Of a stretch of DNA of 64,000 nt, positions 17,954 to 25,586 are shown piece by piece. Made by a program: the position numbers and the translations under genes. This stretch comes from Streptomyces sp. NRRL S-244 (GTDB lineage Bacteria; Actinomycetota; Actinomycetes; Streptomycetales; Streptomycetaceae): contig NZ_JOCX01000015.1 of the NCBI RefSeq assembly GCF_000717915.1, forward strand, positions 124,001 to 188,000, written 5' to 3'. Within the stretch, counting starts at the first letter, position 1, and every line of letters begins with the position of its first letter. The notes under the pieces are model-generated. The model had not been told where the DNA came from. It saw nothing but the letters and a program-made list of their open reading frames with translations, and did no database searches.

Positions 17954-19209
17954 TGCGCGTCGTCGTCGTGGGACAGGGATACGTCGGCCTCCCGCTGGCC
18001 ATCAGGGCCGCCGAGGTCGGACACCAAGTGATCGGGTACGACGTGGACGCCCGGCGGGTCAAGAGCCTCGCCGCCGGCGAGTCGTACGTGGAGGACGTCT
18101 CCTCCGAGCGGCTGACCCGGGCGCTGGAGCGCGGCTCGTACCAGCCCAGTGAACTCGCGCGCGACTGCGGCGGCTTCGACGTCGCGGTCGTCACCGTCCC
18201 GACCCCGTTACAGGACGGTGCCCCCGACCTGCGCTACATCGAGGAGTCGGCGCACACGCTGGCCCGCTTCCTGCGGCCCGGCGCGACCGTGATCCTCGAA
18301 TCCACCACCTACCCGGGCACCACCGAGGAGCTGTTCGGGCCGATCCTGGAGGACGGTTCGGGCCTCACCGCCGGGGCCGACTTCCACCTCGGCTACAGCC
18401 CCGAGCGCATCGACCCCGGCAACACCGTCTGGGGCTTCCAGCAGACGCCCAAGGTCGTCTCGGGCGTGGACGCCCGCTCGCTCAAGGCCGTCGAGACCTT
18501 CTACGCCGACCTCGTCGACAAGACGGTGCCGGTGAGCTCGCCCAAGGAGGCCGAGCTGGCGAAGCTGCTGGAGAACACCTTCCGGCACGTGAACATCGCC
18601 CTGGTCAACGAGATAGCCATGTTCGCCCGCCACCTCGACATCGACGTGTGGCAGGCCATCGAGGCGGCGTCCAGCAAGCCGTTCGGCTTCATGAAGTTCA
18701 CCCCGGGCCCCGGGGTCGGCGGCCACTGCCTGCCGATCGACCCGTCGTACCTGTCCTGGCGGGTCCAGCGCGAGCTCGGCCAGAGCTTCCGCTTCGTCGA
18801 GCTGGCCAACGACATCAACAGCCACATGCCCGAGTACGTGGCGCGCCGCGTCATGGACGCGCTCAACACCAAGCGCCGGTCCGTCAACGGATCGAAGATC
18901 CTGCTGCTGGGGCTGGCGTACAAGAAGAACACCGGCGACGCCCGCGAATCGCCCGCGGTGCGCATCTCCCAGCTGCTCCTGGACATGGGCGCCAAGGTGC
19001 GCGCGGCCGACCCCCACGTGGTGGAGGGCCTCAAGGTCGACTCCCGTCTCGTGCGGGTGGAGCCGACCCGCAAGGAGCTGGCCGCGGCCGACGTGGTCGT
19101 CCTGCTCACCGACCACGATTCCTTCGACTACGCGATGGTGACCGAGCACGCCTCGTTCGTACTCGACTGCCGCAACCGGCTGTCGGGACCCACCGTGGAG
19201 GTGCTCTGA
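17953..19209 (+). CDS. UDP-HexNAc 6-dehydrogenase (WecC/WbpA type)
   Basis: A 418-residue nucleotide-sugar dehydrogenase that oxidises C6 of UDP-ManNAc or UDP-GlcNAc to the uronate with 2 NAD+. The N-terminal Rossmann motif is VVVVGQGYVGLPLA. The central helical domain has catalytic Cys259 in GVGGHCLPIDPSYL and conserved LAKLLENTFRHVNIALVNE. The C-terminal UDP-binding domain has LLGLAYKKNTGDARESPA. CAGGAG precedes the ATG, which shares one base with the upstream stop. HexNAc rather than glucose specificity is inferred from sequence style (LGYSPERIDPGN) and the neighbouring 2-epimerase. The choice between ManNAc and GlcNAc is not settled. Confidence 0.92.
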   Translation: MRVVVVGQGYVGLPLAIRAAEVGHQVIGYDVDARRVKSLAAGESYVEDVSSERLTRALERGSYQPSELARDCGGFDVAVVTVPTPLQDGAPDLRYIEESAHTLARFLRPGATVILESTTYPGTTEELFGPILEDGSGLTAGADFHLGYSPERIDPGNTVWGFQQTPKVVSGVDARSLKAVETFYADLVDKTVPVSSPKEAELAKLLENTFRHVNIALVNEIAMFARHLDIDVWQAIEAASSKPFGFMKFTPGPGVGGHCLPIDPSYLSWRVQRELGQSFRFVELANDINSHMPEYVARRVMDALNTKRRSVNGSKILLLGLAYKKNTGDARESPAVRISQLLLDMGAKVRAADPHVVEGLKVDSRLVRVEPTRKELAAADVVVLLTDHDSFDYAMVTEHASFVLDCRNRLSGPTVEVL

Positions 19210-19213
19210 CAGC

Positions 19214-20323
19214 ATGCCCAGGATCATCTGCGTGGCCGGAGCACGGCCCAACTACATGAAGATCAAACCGGTGATGGACGCACTGGAGCGCCGCGGCGCC
19301 GAGGTGGTCCTCGTCCACACCGGCCAGCACTACGACGAGTCCATGAACGACGTCTTCTTCCGCGACCTGGGCATCCGTCCGCCCGACCGGTACCTGGGCG
19401 CCGGGTCCGGTACGCACGCCCAGCAGACCGGCCGGGTGATGGCGGCCTTCGAGCCGCTGGTGGACGAACTGGCCCCGGACGCGGTGGTGGTGGTCGGCGA
19501 CATCAACTCCACGCTGGCCTGCGCCCTGGTCACCGCCAAGGCCGGCCCGCTGCTGGCCCATGTCGAGGCGGGCCTGCGCAGCCGGGACTGGAGCATGCCG
19601 GAGGAGGTGAACCGGGTCGCCACCGACCGCGTCAGCGACTACCTGCTGGCCCCCTCCCCCGACGCGGCCGTGAACCTGCGGGCGGAGGGGTACCGGGAGG
19701 ACCAGATCCACGTCGTCGGCAACGTCATGATCGACACCCTGCTCGCCAACCTGGAGCGGGCCAGGGCCTCCGACGTCCTGGACCGCCACGGGCTCACCCG
19801 GGGCGGGTACGGCCTGGTCACCCTGCACCGGCCGGCCAATGTGGACGATCCCGCGGCCCTGCGCGGTCTGCTGAAGGCACTGGGCGAGATCGCCGACCGC
19901 TGCCCGCTCCTGCTGCCCGTGCACCCGCGGGCGGCCGAGCGGCTGGCCGAGATCGGAGTCCCGGGCGGCATCCGGATGGTCCCGGCCGCCGGATACCTGG
20001 ACTTCATCGCGCTGCAGGACTCCGCCCGGGTGGTGCTGACCGACTCGGGCGGCATCCAGGAGGAGACCACCGCCCTCGGCGTGCCCTGCGTGACGCTGCG
20101 GGAGAACACCGAGCGGCCGATCACCGTCGAGGAGGGCACCAACGTACTGGCGGGCACCGACCCGGAGCGCATCACGGCCACCGTGAACCGGGTGCTCGAC
20201 GATCCGCCCGCGCCGCGCTGCCCCGAGCTCTGGGACGGCCGCGCGAGCGAGCGCATCGCGCAGGTCCTGCTGGAGGGCGGGACGGCGGGCACGCGGCCGC
20301 GGCCCACCGATCTCGTCCCGTAG
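19214..20323 (+). CDS. wecB: UDP-GlcNAc 2-epimerase, non-hydrolysing (WecB/WbpI type)
   Basis: A 369-residue GT-B-fold epimerase interconverting UDP-GlcNAc and UDP-ManNAc, or the 2,3-diacetamido uronate pair. Signature motifs are VAGARPNYMKIKPV, VHTGQHYDESMNDVFF, VVVGDINSTLACAL, HVEAGLRSRDWSMPEEVNR and TDSGGIQEETTALGVPCVTL, where the family's catalytic acids and UDP-binding residues lie. The start is 4 bp after the dehydrogenase stop, in the same operon. Symbol wecB is given by family. If the cluster makes the diacetamido sugar, it may instead serve the WbpI step. Confidence 0.93.
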   Translation: MPRIICVAGARPNYMKIKPVMDALERRGAEVVLVHTGQHYDESMNDVFFRDLGIRPPDRYLGAGSGTHAQQTGRVMAAFEPLVDELAPDAVVVVGDINSTLACALVTAKAGPLLAHVEAGLRSRDWSMPEEVNRVATDRVSDYLLAPSPDAAVNLRAEGYREDQIHVVGNVMIDTLLANLERARASDVLDRHGLTRGGYGLVTLHRPANVDDPAALRGLLKALGEIADRCPLLLPVHPRAAERLAEIGVPGGIRMVPAAGYLDFIALQDSARVVLTDSGGIQEETTALGVPCVTLRENTERPITVEEGTNVLAGTDPERITATVNRVLDDPPAPRCPELWDGRASERIAQVLLEGGTAGTRPRPTDLVP

Positions 20324-20398
20324 GACCGGCGGCGCCGCACCACCGCAGCACCGCATAAACCGAAGAAGAGCAAGAACCGTAATCCGCACATGAAGAGA

Positions 20399-20430
20399 GC
20401 GGCGGCGCGTGGACGACACGACGCCGCCGC
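20399..20430 (+). other. Hairpin immediately upstream of Wzz-like gene RBS
   Basis: GCGGCGGCG and CGCCGCCGC arms (9 bp) around a 14-base loop end exactly where the GAGGGGGA ribosome-binding site begins. It lies in the 120-bp gap between the epimerase and Wzz-like genes, so it may modulate operon read-through or initiation. Confidence 0.45.
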
Positions 20431-20443
20431 GAGGGGGAAGACC

Positions 20444-21157
20444 ATGGATCTCGCGGAGATCTGGCGGGTCATGCGCAGGCGCTGGTACGTGCTGCTGCCC
20501 GGACTGCTGCTCACGGCCGCACTCATCGCAGGCGTGTACCTGCTGGTCCCGGTGGAGTACCGGTCACAGAGCACGGTGACGCTCCTGAACTCGAAGAAGG
20601 CCACGGTGGCCTTCGACGGCAACCCCTTCCTGAGCACCCAGGCCTCGCTCACCGGCATGGCCGACGGCCTGGCCCGCAACCTCAACTCCGACGACTCCCG
20701 GGCCGACCTCAAGGCCCAGGGCGTCACCGGGGAGTACGAGGCGAAGATCGCCGACAACGCGCAGGGGCCCTTCATGTGGCTGAGCGTCACCGGAACCGAA
20801 CCGGCCGCCGTCCTCCAGTCGGACCAGGTCTTCACCGCGTACGCCGAGAAGCGGCTCCAGGAGTTCCAGTCCCAGCAGTCGGTGACGCCCGAGGCCATGA
20901 TCCGCATGGCCACGATCGTCCCGCCCCAGAAGCCGGAGGCGCAGACCAAGACCCGGCTCCAGTACCTGATCATGGCGGGGGCGCTGGGCTTCGTACTGAG
21001 CCTGGTGGCCACGTTCTTCGTGGAGGCGCGGCGCCGCAGGCCGGACAAGCCGGGCCGGCACCGGCCCGCTCCGGCCGAGAACGCCGAGTCCGAGGCCGGC
21101 GAACCCGGGGCGAGCGACTCCCGTACCGCCCGGGCATCGGCCGGAGCCTCGCCGTGA
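20444..21157 (+). CDS. Wzz-like chain-length/co-polymerase protein
   Basis: A 237-residue inner-membrane protein with the Wzz topology: cytoplasmic MDLAEIWRVMRRRWYV, TM1 (LLPGLLLTAALIAGVYLLV), an exposed central domain, TM2 (LIMAGALGFVLSLVATFFV), and a basic then Pro/Ala/Glu-rich cytoplasmic tail. Such proteins set polymer length or support export. There is no BY-kinase domain. The ATG at 20444 has GAGGGGGA upstream; a longer in-frame start at 20390 lacks one. Its stop overlaps the flippase start (GTGA). It shares its RRRWYV start and VEYRSQS motif with the Wzz domains at 25538-27565 and 27646-28341. Confidence 0.85.
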   Translation: MDLAEIWRVMRRRWYVLLPGLLLTAALIAGVYLLVPVEYRSQSTVTLLNSKKATVAFDGNPFLSTQASLTGMADGLARNLNSDDSRADLKAQGVTGEYEAKIADNAQGPFMWLSVTGTEPAAVLQSDQVFTAYAEKRLQEFQSQQSVTPEAMIRMATIVPPQKPEAQTKTRLQYLIMAGALGFVLSLVATFFVEARRRRPDKPGRHRPAPAENAESEAGEPGASDSRTARASAGASP

Positions 21158-22650
21158 CCGGGACCGACGCCGGTGTCCAGGCTCCGGCCGAGCCCCCGCC
21201 CGAGGCGCCCTCGCTGGGACGCAAGGTCGGCTCCGCCGCCCGGTGGAGCCTGGTCAACACCGTGGTCATGCGCCTCGGCAATTTCGTCACCGGCATCATC
21301 CTCGCCCGCTTCTTCCTCGGTCCCGAGGCCTGGGGCGTGTACGGGATCGCCCAGACGGTGCTGCTGGTGCTGCTCTCCGCGAACGAGCTCGGCGTCTCCC
21401 TCGCCATCGTGCGCTGGGAGGGCGATCCGCGCCGCTTCGCCCCGACCGTGCTCACGCTGAGCGCCACCTCCAGCTGCCTGCTGTACGCCGTCCTGTTCAC
21501 GGCGGCTCCCGCCGTGGCCCGGGTGCTCGGCTCGCCCGAGGCTTCGGGGATCCTGCGGGTGATGTGCGTGTGCGTGGTCCTGGACGGTCTGTCGCAGGTG
21601 CCCGCCGGGTTCCTCACCCGGGAGTTCGCGCAGGGCAAGCGGATGGCCATCGACGGCGTCAACTTCGTCCTCAGCACCGCTGTCACCCTGCTGCTGGCCG
21701 TCCAGGGGTGGGGCGCGATGAGCTTCGCCTGGGGCTCCGTGGCCGGCAACGCGGCCGCCCTCCTCGGATGCTGCCTCGCCGCGCCCGGCACCCTGAGGTT
21801 CGGCTGGGACCGCGAGCAGGCGAAGGCGCTGCTCCGCTTCGGGCTCCCGCTCGCCGGGGCCAGCATGCTGGCCCTCGGCGTGGTCAACGTGGACACCATG
21901 GTGGTGGGTTCGGCCCTGGACCAGCTGGCCCTCGGCTTCTACGTGCTCGCCTTCAACATCTCCGGATGGCCCGTACGGATCATCTCCGAGGCGGCCCGCC
22001 GCGTCTCCTTCGCCGGGTTCTCCCGGCTGGCCGATTCGCCGGGGGCGCTGGCCGGCGGTTTCGGGCGCGCCCTGGGCGTGGTGATGACGGGCACCGTCCC
22101 GCTGTGCGTGCTGCTGGCCGCCCTGGCCGCGCCGATCGTGGGGCTCGTCTACGGAGACCGCTGGCTGCCCGCGGCCGCCGCGCTGCCCTGGCTGATGGCG
22201 CTGGGGCTCGTACGGATCGGCTGCGAGCTGGCGTACGACTGCCTGGTGGCCATCGGCCGGCGCCGCTCCCTCATCGGGGTGCAGGGACTCTGGCTCGTCG
22301 TCCTCGTCCCGGCCCTGGTGCTCGGCGCGGGCGCGGGCGGGATCGTGGGGGTGGCCCAAGGCCACGTCCTGGTCGCCTGTGCGGTCGTGGTGCCGGTGTT
22401 CCTGTACGCGCTGCACCGCGGCGGCGTGGCCTTGCGGACCGTGGCCCGGGCCTGCGCCTGGCCGTTCCTCGGCGGCGCCGTGATGGCCGCCGTGGTCCTG
22501 GGCCTGGAGCGGCTCCTGGGCGACGGGGTCCTCGCGCTCCTCGCGACCGGGACCGCGGGCACCCTCTGCTACGTCGTGTGCGTCCTGCCGAGCCGCGGCT
22601 TCCTGCGCGGTTCCGCGCCGGCGGGTACGACCGCGGCGGCAGGGGCGTAG
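21154..22650 (+). CDS. Lipid-linked oligosaccharide flippase (Wzx/MOP type)
   Basis: A 498-residue polytopic membrane protein with about 12-14 hydrophobic helices of the MOP (polysaccharide transport/MATE-like) superfamily, expected to flip polyprenyl-diphosphate repeat units outward. The N-terminal helix RWSLVNTVVMRLGNFVTGII with LARFFLGPEAWGVYGIAQTV is the family hallmark. Internal repeats show ARRVSFAGFSRL and VYGDRWLPAAAALPWL. The GTG overlaps the Wzz-like stop, so production is coupled. It lies upstream of the beta-helix and glycosyltransferase genes and pairs logically with the Wzy-type polymerase at 25538. Confidence 0.9.
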   Translation: MTGTDAGVQAPAEPPPEAPSLGRKVGSAARWSLVNTVVMRLGNFVTGIILARFFLGPEAWGVYGIAQTVLLVLLSANELGVSLAIVRWEGDPRRFAPTVLTLSATSSCLLYAVLFTAAPAVARVLGSPEASGILRVMCVCVVLDGLSQVPAGFLTREFAQGKRMAIDGVNFVLSTAVTLLLAVQGWGAMSFAWGSVAGNAAALLGCCLAAPGTLRFGWDREQAKALLRFGLPLAGASMLALGVVNVDTMVVGSALDQLALGFYVLAFNISGWPVRIISEAARRVSFAGFSRLADSPGALAGGFGRALGVVMTGTVPLCVLLAALAAPIVGLVYGDRWLPAAAALPWLMALGLVRIGCELAYDCLVAIGRRRSLIGVQGLWLVVLVPALVLGAGAGGIVGVAQGHVLVACAVVVPVFLYALHRGGVALRTVARACAWPFLGGAVMAAVVLGLERLLGDGVLALLATGTAGTLCYVVCVLPSRGFLRGSAPAGTTAAAGA

Positions 22651-22655
22651 CCGCC

Positions 22656-23774
22656 GTGGCACGCGACCGGAGGCGTCTCGTGGCCTGGCTGCTGGCCGGG
22701 CTCGTACTGGCCGTCGTACTCGCGCTGTACGACGCCGACCGGACCGGGGTCAGCGAGCCGTCGGCCGGGCCCTCGGCCGGGCCGTGCCCGGACAGCGCCC
22801 TCCGGTGCCCCGGCGCCACTCCCCCGCCCGAGATCACGCCGTCCGCCTCGCCCTCCGCGGATCCGTCCGCATCGGGCAGTCCGAGTCCTTCGGCCAGTAC
22901 GGCTCCGACCTCGGCCGCGCCCTCGCCGGGTTTGAGCCCGGCGCCCGGGGGCCCGTGCTCCTCGCCCGGCGCGTGCGGGTTCCCGGACGCCGGCACCACC
23001 GGACCGCGGATCGCGCTGGAGCGGCACGACACGGGCAACATGTCCGTGAAGACCGACGGCATGGTCATCAAGGGCTGGGACATCCGCGGTTCCCTGGACG
23101 TCTACGCCAACGACGTCACCGTCATCGACAGCCGGATCACCTCCACGAACTGGTGGGGGATCAACCTGCGCCCCGGCTTCAGCGGTCTGCGCGTCCTGCA
23201 CACCACCATCACCGCCGTACCGGGCAAGGGCCCCGACAACGGCGGCGTCGACTACGCGGTCTCCAACATGGGCGGCAGCTCGATCGAAGTCGGCTGGTGC
23301 GACATCTCCGTGTTCGGCAACGCCCTCTCGATGGGCCAGGGCGAGATCCACGACAACTACGTGCACGACATCGTCCCCTTCCGCAACCAGGGCGGCGAAT
23401 GGCAGCACACCGACGCCGTCATCAGCGGCGGCGGCAACAAGGGCCGCCTCACCATCCGCCACAACACCCTCCTGAACCCCGTCCCCGTGCACCAGGGCGC
23501 CAGCGCCGCCGTCGGGCTCTTCGCGGACACCGGCAACGTCTCCTCCGTGGTCGTGGACGGCAACTGGCTGGCCGGCGGGGCGTACGCGCTCTACGGCGGC
23601 GGGCCCGGCGCGACCGGCATCCAGGTCACGGACAACGTGTTCTCCGCCGAATACCACGCGAACGCCGGCGCCTACGGGCTGGTCGCCGCCTGGAACGCGG
23701 GCGGCGCCGGGAACGTATGGCGCGGCAACCGTACGGCCGACGGCCGGCCCGTGGTCCCCGAGCCCGCCCCCTGA
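22656..23774 (+). CDS. Exported right-handed beta-helix protein
   Basis: A 372-residue protein. An N-terminal signal-anchor (RLVAWLLAGLVLAVVLALYD) is followed by about 80 residues of Ser/Pro/Ala-rich linker, then a parallel beta-helix (about 110-365) with repeated short strands such as VTVIDSRITSTNWWGINL, IEVGWCDISVFGNALSMG and LTIRHNTLLNPVPVHQG. The fold is typical of pectate-lyase-like polysaccharide lyases, epimerases and phage-type depolymerases. It starts at GTG 5 bp after the flippase stop. A role in binding, trimming or epimerising the exported polymer is inferred. No catalytic set is assigned. Confidence 0.8.
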   Translation: MARDRRRLVAWLLAGLVLAVVLALYDADRTGVSEPSAGPSAGPCPDSALRCPGATPPPEITPSASPSADPSASGSPSPSASTAPTSAAPSPGLSPAPGGPCSSPGACGFPDAGTTGPRIALERHDTGNMSVKTDGMVIKGWDIRGSLDVYANDVTVIDSRITSTNWWGINLRPGFSGLRVLHTTITAVPGKGPDNGGVDYAVSNMGGSSIEVGWCDISVFGNALSMGQGEIHDNYVHDIVPFRNQGGEWQHTDAVISGGGNKGRLTIRHNTLLNPVPVHQGASAAVGLFADTGNVSSVVVDGNWLAGGAYALYGGGPGATGIQVTDNVFSAEYHANAGAYGLVAAWNAGGAGNVWRGNRTADGRPVVPEPAP

Positions 23775-23803
23775 CGACCTGACGTTCGAACCGAGAGGAC
23801 ATC

Positions 23804-24610
23804 ATGCGCCGCATCGCCCGGGCCCCCTGGGAGCTGCTCAAGCGGGCCTTCGGCTGGCTGGTGCTCTTCGAGGCCAGGAACAAGGTCCTGCTCGCCCCTT
23901 CCGCCGTGCGGTTGCGGTCCTTCGAGGACGCCGAGACCGCCCGGCTCGCCACCCTCCTGGGCAGCCCGCCCGCCGCGCTGGTGGCCACCGTCATCGCCAC
24001 CCACCGCCGTCCCGAGGCACTGCGCGCGGCGGTCCGCTCGGCTCTCGGGCAGACGGTCGCCGACCAGGTGGTCATCGTGGTCGACGACGGCGCCGGCCTG
24101 CCCGAACTACCGCAGGACCCACGGCTGTTCGCGGTGTCGCTGGCGCGCAACACGGCCACGGCCGGAGTCGTGCGCAACGTGGGGATACGGCTGACCCGCT
24201 CGCGGTACGTGGCCTTCCTGGACGACGACAACCTGTGGGAGCCCGACCACCTGGAGCAGGCCCTCGCGGTGCTGGAGCCACCCGGCGGGCCCGAGGCCGT
24301 GTACACAGCGCTGCGCCGGGTGCTGCCCGACGGCTCCGAACGGGACGTGCTGTCGGTGCCGTTCGACCGCCGCCGGGCCGCGCACGAGGCCTTCCTCGAC
24401 ACCAATGCCTTCGTGGCGCGCCGCACCCGGTCCCTGTACTTCAGCCGGCTGCGGCGTACGCCCGAGGTGCTGCCGCGCGAGGACTGGGAGCTCGTACGCC
24501 GCTACGCGCGCCGCCACGAGGTCCGGCACGTGCCCCGGCCCACGGTCCGCTACCTGGTCAACCCGGAGAGCTTCTACACCGCCTGGGACGGGCAGACGCC
24601 CACCGGGTGA
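23804..24610 (+). CDS. Family 2 glycosyltransferase
   Basis: A 268-residue GT-A enzyme. An N-terminal amphipathic/hydrophobic stretch (GWLVLFEARNKVLLA) likely binds the membrane. The GT2 core begins ALVATVIATHRRPEAL, then VVIVVDDGAG, GVVRNVGIRLTRSRYVAFLDDDN with the DxD-type metal site, and a later EDWELVRRYARRH acidic motif. GAGAGGA lies upstream of the ATG. It is the last gene of the plus-strand operon and ends 13 bp from a convergent GT2 gene. Donor and acceptor are unknown; it likely adds one repeat-unit sugar. Confidence 0.88.
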   Translation: MRRIARAPWELLKRAFGWLVLFEARNKVLLAPSAVRLRSFEDAETARLATLLGSPPAALVATVIATHRRPEALRAAVRSALGQTVADQVVIVVDDGAGLPELPQDPRLFAVSLARNTATAGVVRNVGIRLTRSRYVAFLDDDNLWEPDHLEQALAVLEPPGGPEAVYTALRRVLPDGSERDVLSVPFDRRRAAHEAFLDTNAFVARRTRSLYFSRLRRTPEVLPREDWELVRRYARRHEVRHVPRPTVRYLVNPESFYTAWDGQTPTG

Positions 24611-24623
24611 CCCGGCATCCGGC

Positions 24624-25586
24624 TCAGGGGCCGGGCGTGGCGCGCAGCGCGGACGGGCTGGCCAGGGCCCGCGCCGCCGCCAGGCTCGCCGGCCGGCCGA
24701 GCGCGGCGCGCGAGGTCTCGCGCAGCAGTACGGCCCCGCGGAAGGCGGCGGTCGCCGCCGCTCCGTGCCGACGGCCGTACAGCCTCACCCGGTTGAGGGT
24801 CAGCAGGGTCCACAGGCGGGGCGAGACCTGCGAGTCCCCGCCGAGGTGGACCGCGCGGGCGGCGGGTTCGAGACGGGTGGCGAAGCCGAGGTCCCCGGCC
24901 CGCAGGCAGTACTCGGTCTCCTCCGAGTACAGGAAGAAGGATTCGTCCCAGGCGCCGCACGCGTCCAGGCAGTCCCGGGAGAGGGCCATGAGCGCGCCGG
25001 TCGCCCAGTCGGCGACGGTCGCCCGCTCGTAGGCGGCCGGGTCGGTGACCAGCTCGCTCCAGCGCGGGAAGCGACCGGCCCGGCGATTGCCGATCACGGC
25101 CTCCCCCAGGGCCCGCGTCACGCGCGATTCGCGGCGCAGCGAGTGCTGGAGGGTGCCGTCCTCCTCGTACAGCAGCGGGACGCTGATCCCGACGCGGCGG
25201 CCGCCGGACAGGGGTGCGTCGAGCGCGTCGACGAGGAGTTCGGCGCAGCCCCGCCGCATCCGGATGTCCGGATTGCACACGAGGGCGGCCCGGAAGCCGC
25301 CCTCCCACGCGGCAGCGGCCTCGAGGGCGGCGTTCACCCCGGCCGCGTACCCGGCGTTGCGGCCGGTCTGGACGACCGTGGCCCCGGGGGCCAGCGAGCG
25401 GATGACGTCGACGGTGTCGTCGGCGGAGTCGTTGTCGGCGACGACCAGGCGCCAGTCGAGCCCGGCCATGCCCTCGGGCAGGGAGGCGAGGAACTCGGGC
25501 AGCACCCGGGCGCTGTTCCAGGTGACGACGAGGACGGCTACGGGACCGGCGCTGCGAGATCGGTCCGGGTGGCGGCGGGAGGGCAT
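24624..25586 (-). CDS. Family 2 glycosyltransferase (WbbL/rhamnosyltransferase-like)
   Basis: A 320-residue GT2 enzyme of the rhamnosyltransferase-like branch: VAVLVVTWNSARVLPEFLA, LVVADNDSADDTVDVIR, QTGRNAGYAAGVNAALE, LVCNPDIRM (DxD equivalent), and the acceptor-side DESFFLYSEETEYCLRA. The ATG at 25586 gives a 49-bp overlap with the 3' end of the upstream polymerase gene, so expression is coupled. TDP-rhamnose or a similar donor is possible by family; no rhamnose-synthesis genes are in the window. Confidence 0.87.
   Translation of the reverse strand: MPSRRHPDRSRSAGPVAVLVVTWNSARVLPEFLASLPEGMAGLDWRLVVADNDSADDTVDVIRSLAPGATVVQTGRNAGYAAGVNAALEAAAAWEGGFRAALVCNPDIRMRRGCAELLVDALDAPLSGGRRVGISVPLLYEEDGTLQHSLRRESRVTRALGEAVIGNRRAGRFPRWSELVTDPAAYERATVADWATGALMALSRDCLDACGAWDESFFLYSEETEYCLRAGDLGFATRLEPAARAVHLGGDSQVSPRLWTLLTLNRVRLYGRRHGAAATAAFRGAVLLRETSRAALGRPASLAAARALASPSALRATPGP

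Noticed and set aside
19639-22662. Open frame of about 1000 codons on the minus strand opposite the epimerase, Wzz and flippase genes
   Set aside because: It lies opposite well-identified genes in the G/C-rich shadow frame, is rich in His/Gly/Arg/Glu with no domains, and spans several gene boundaries. A composition artefact.
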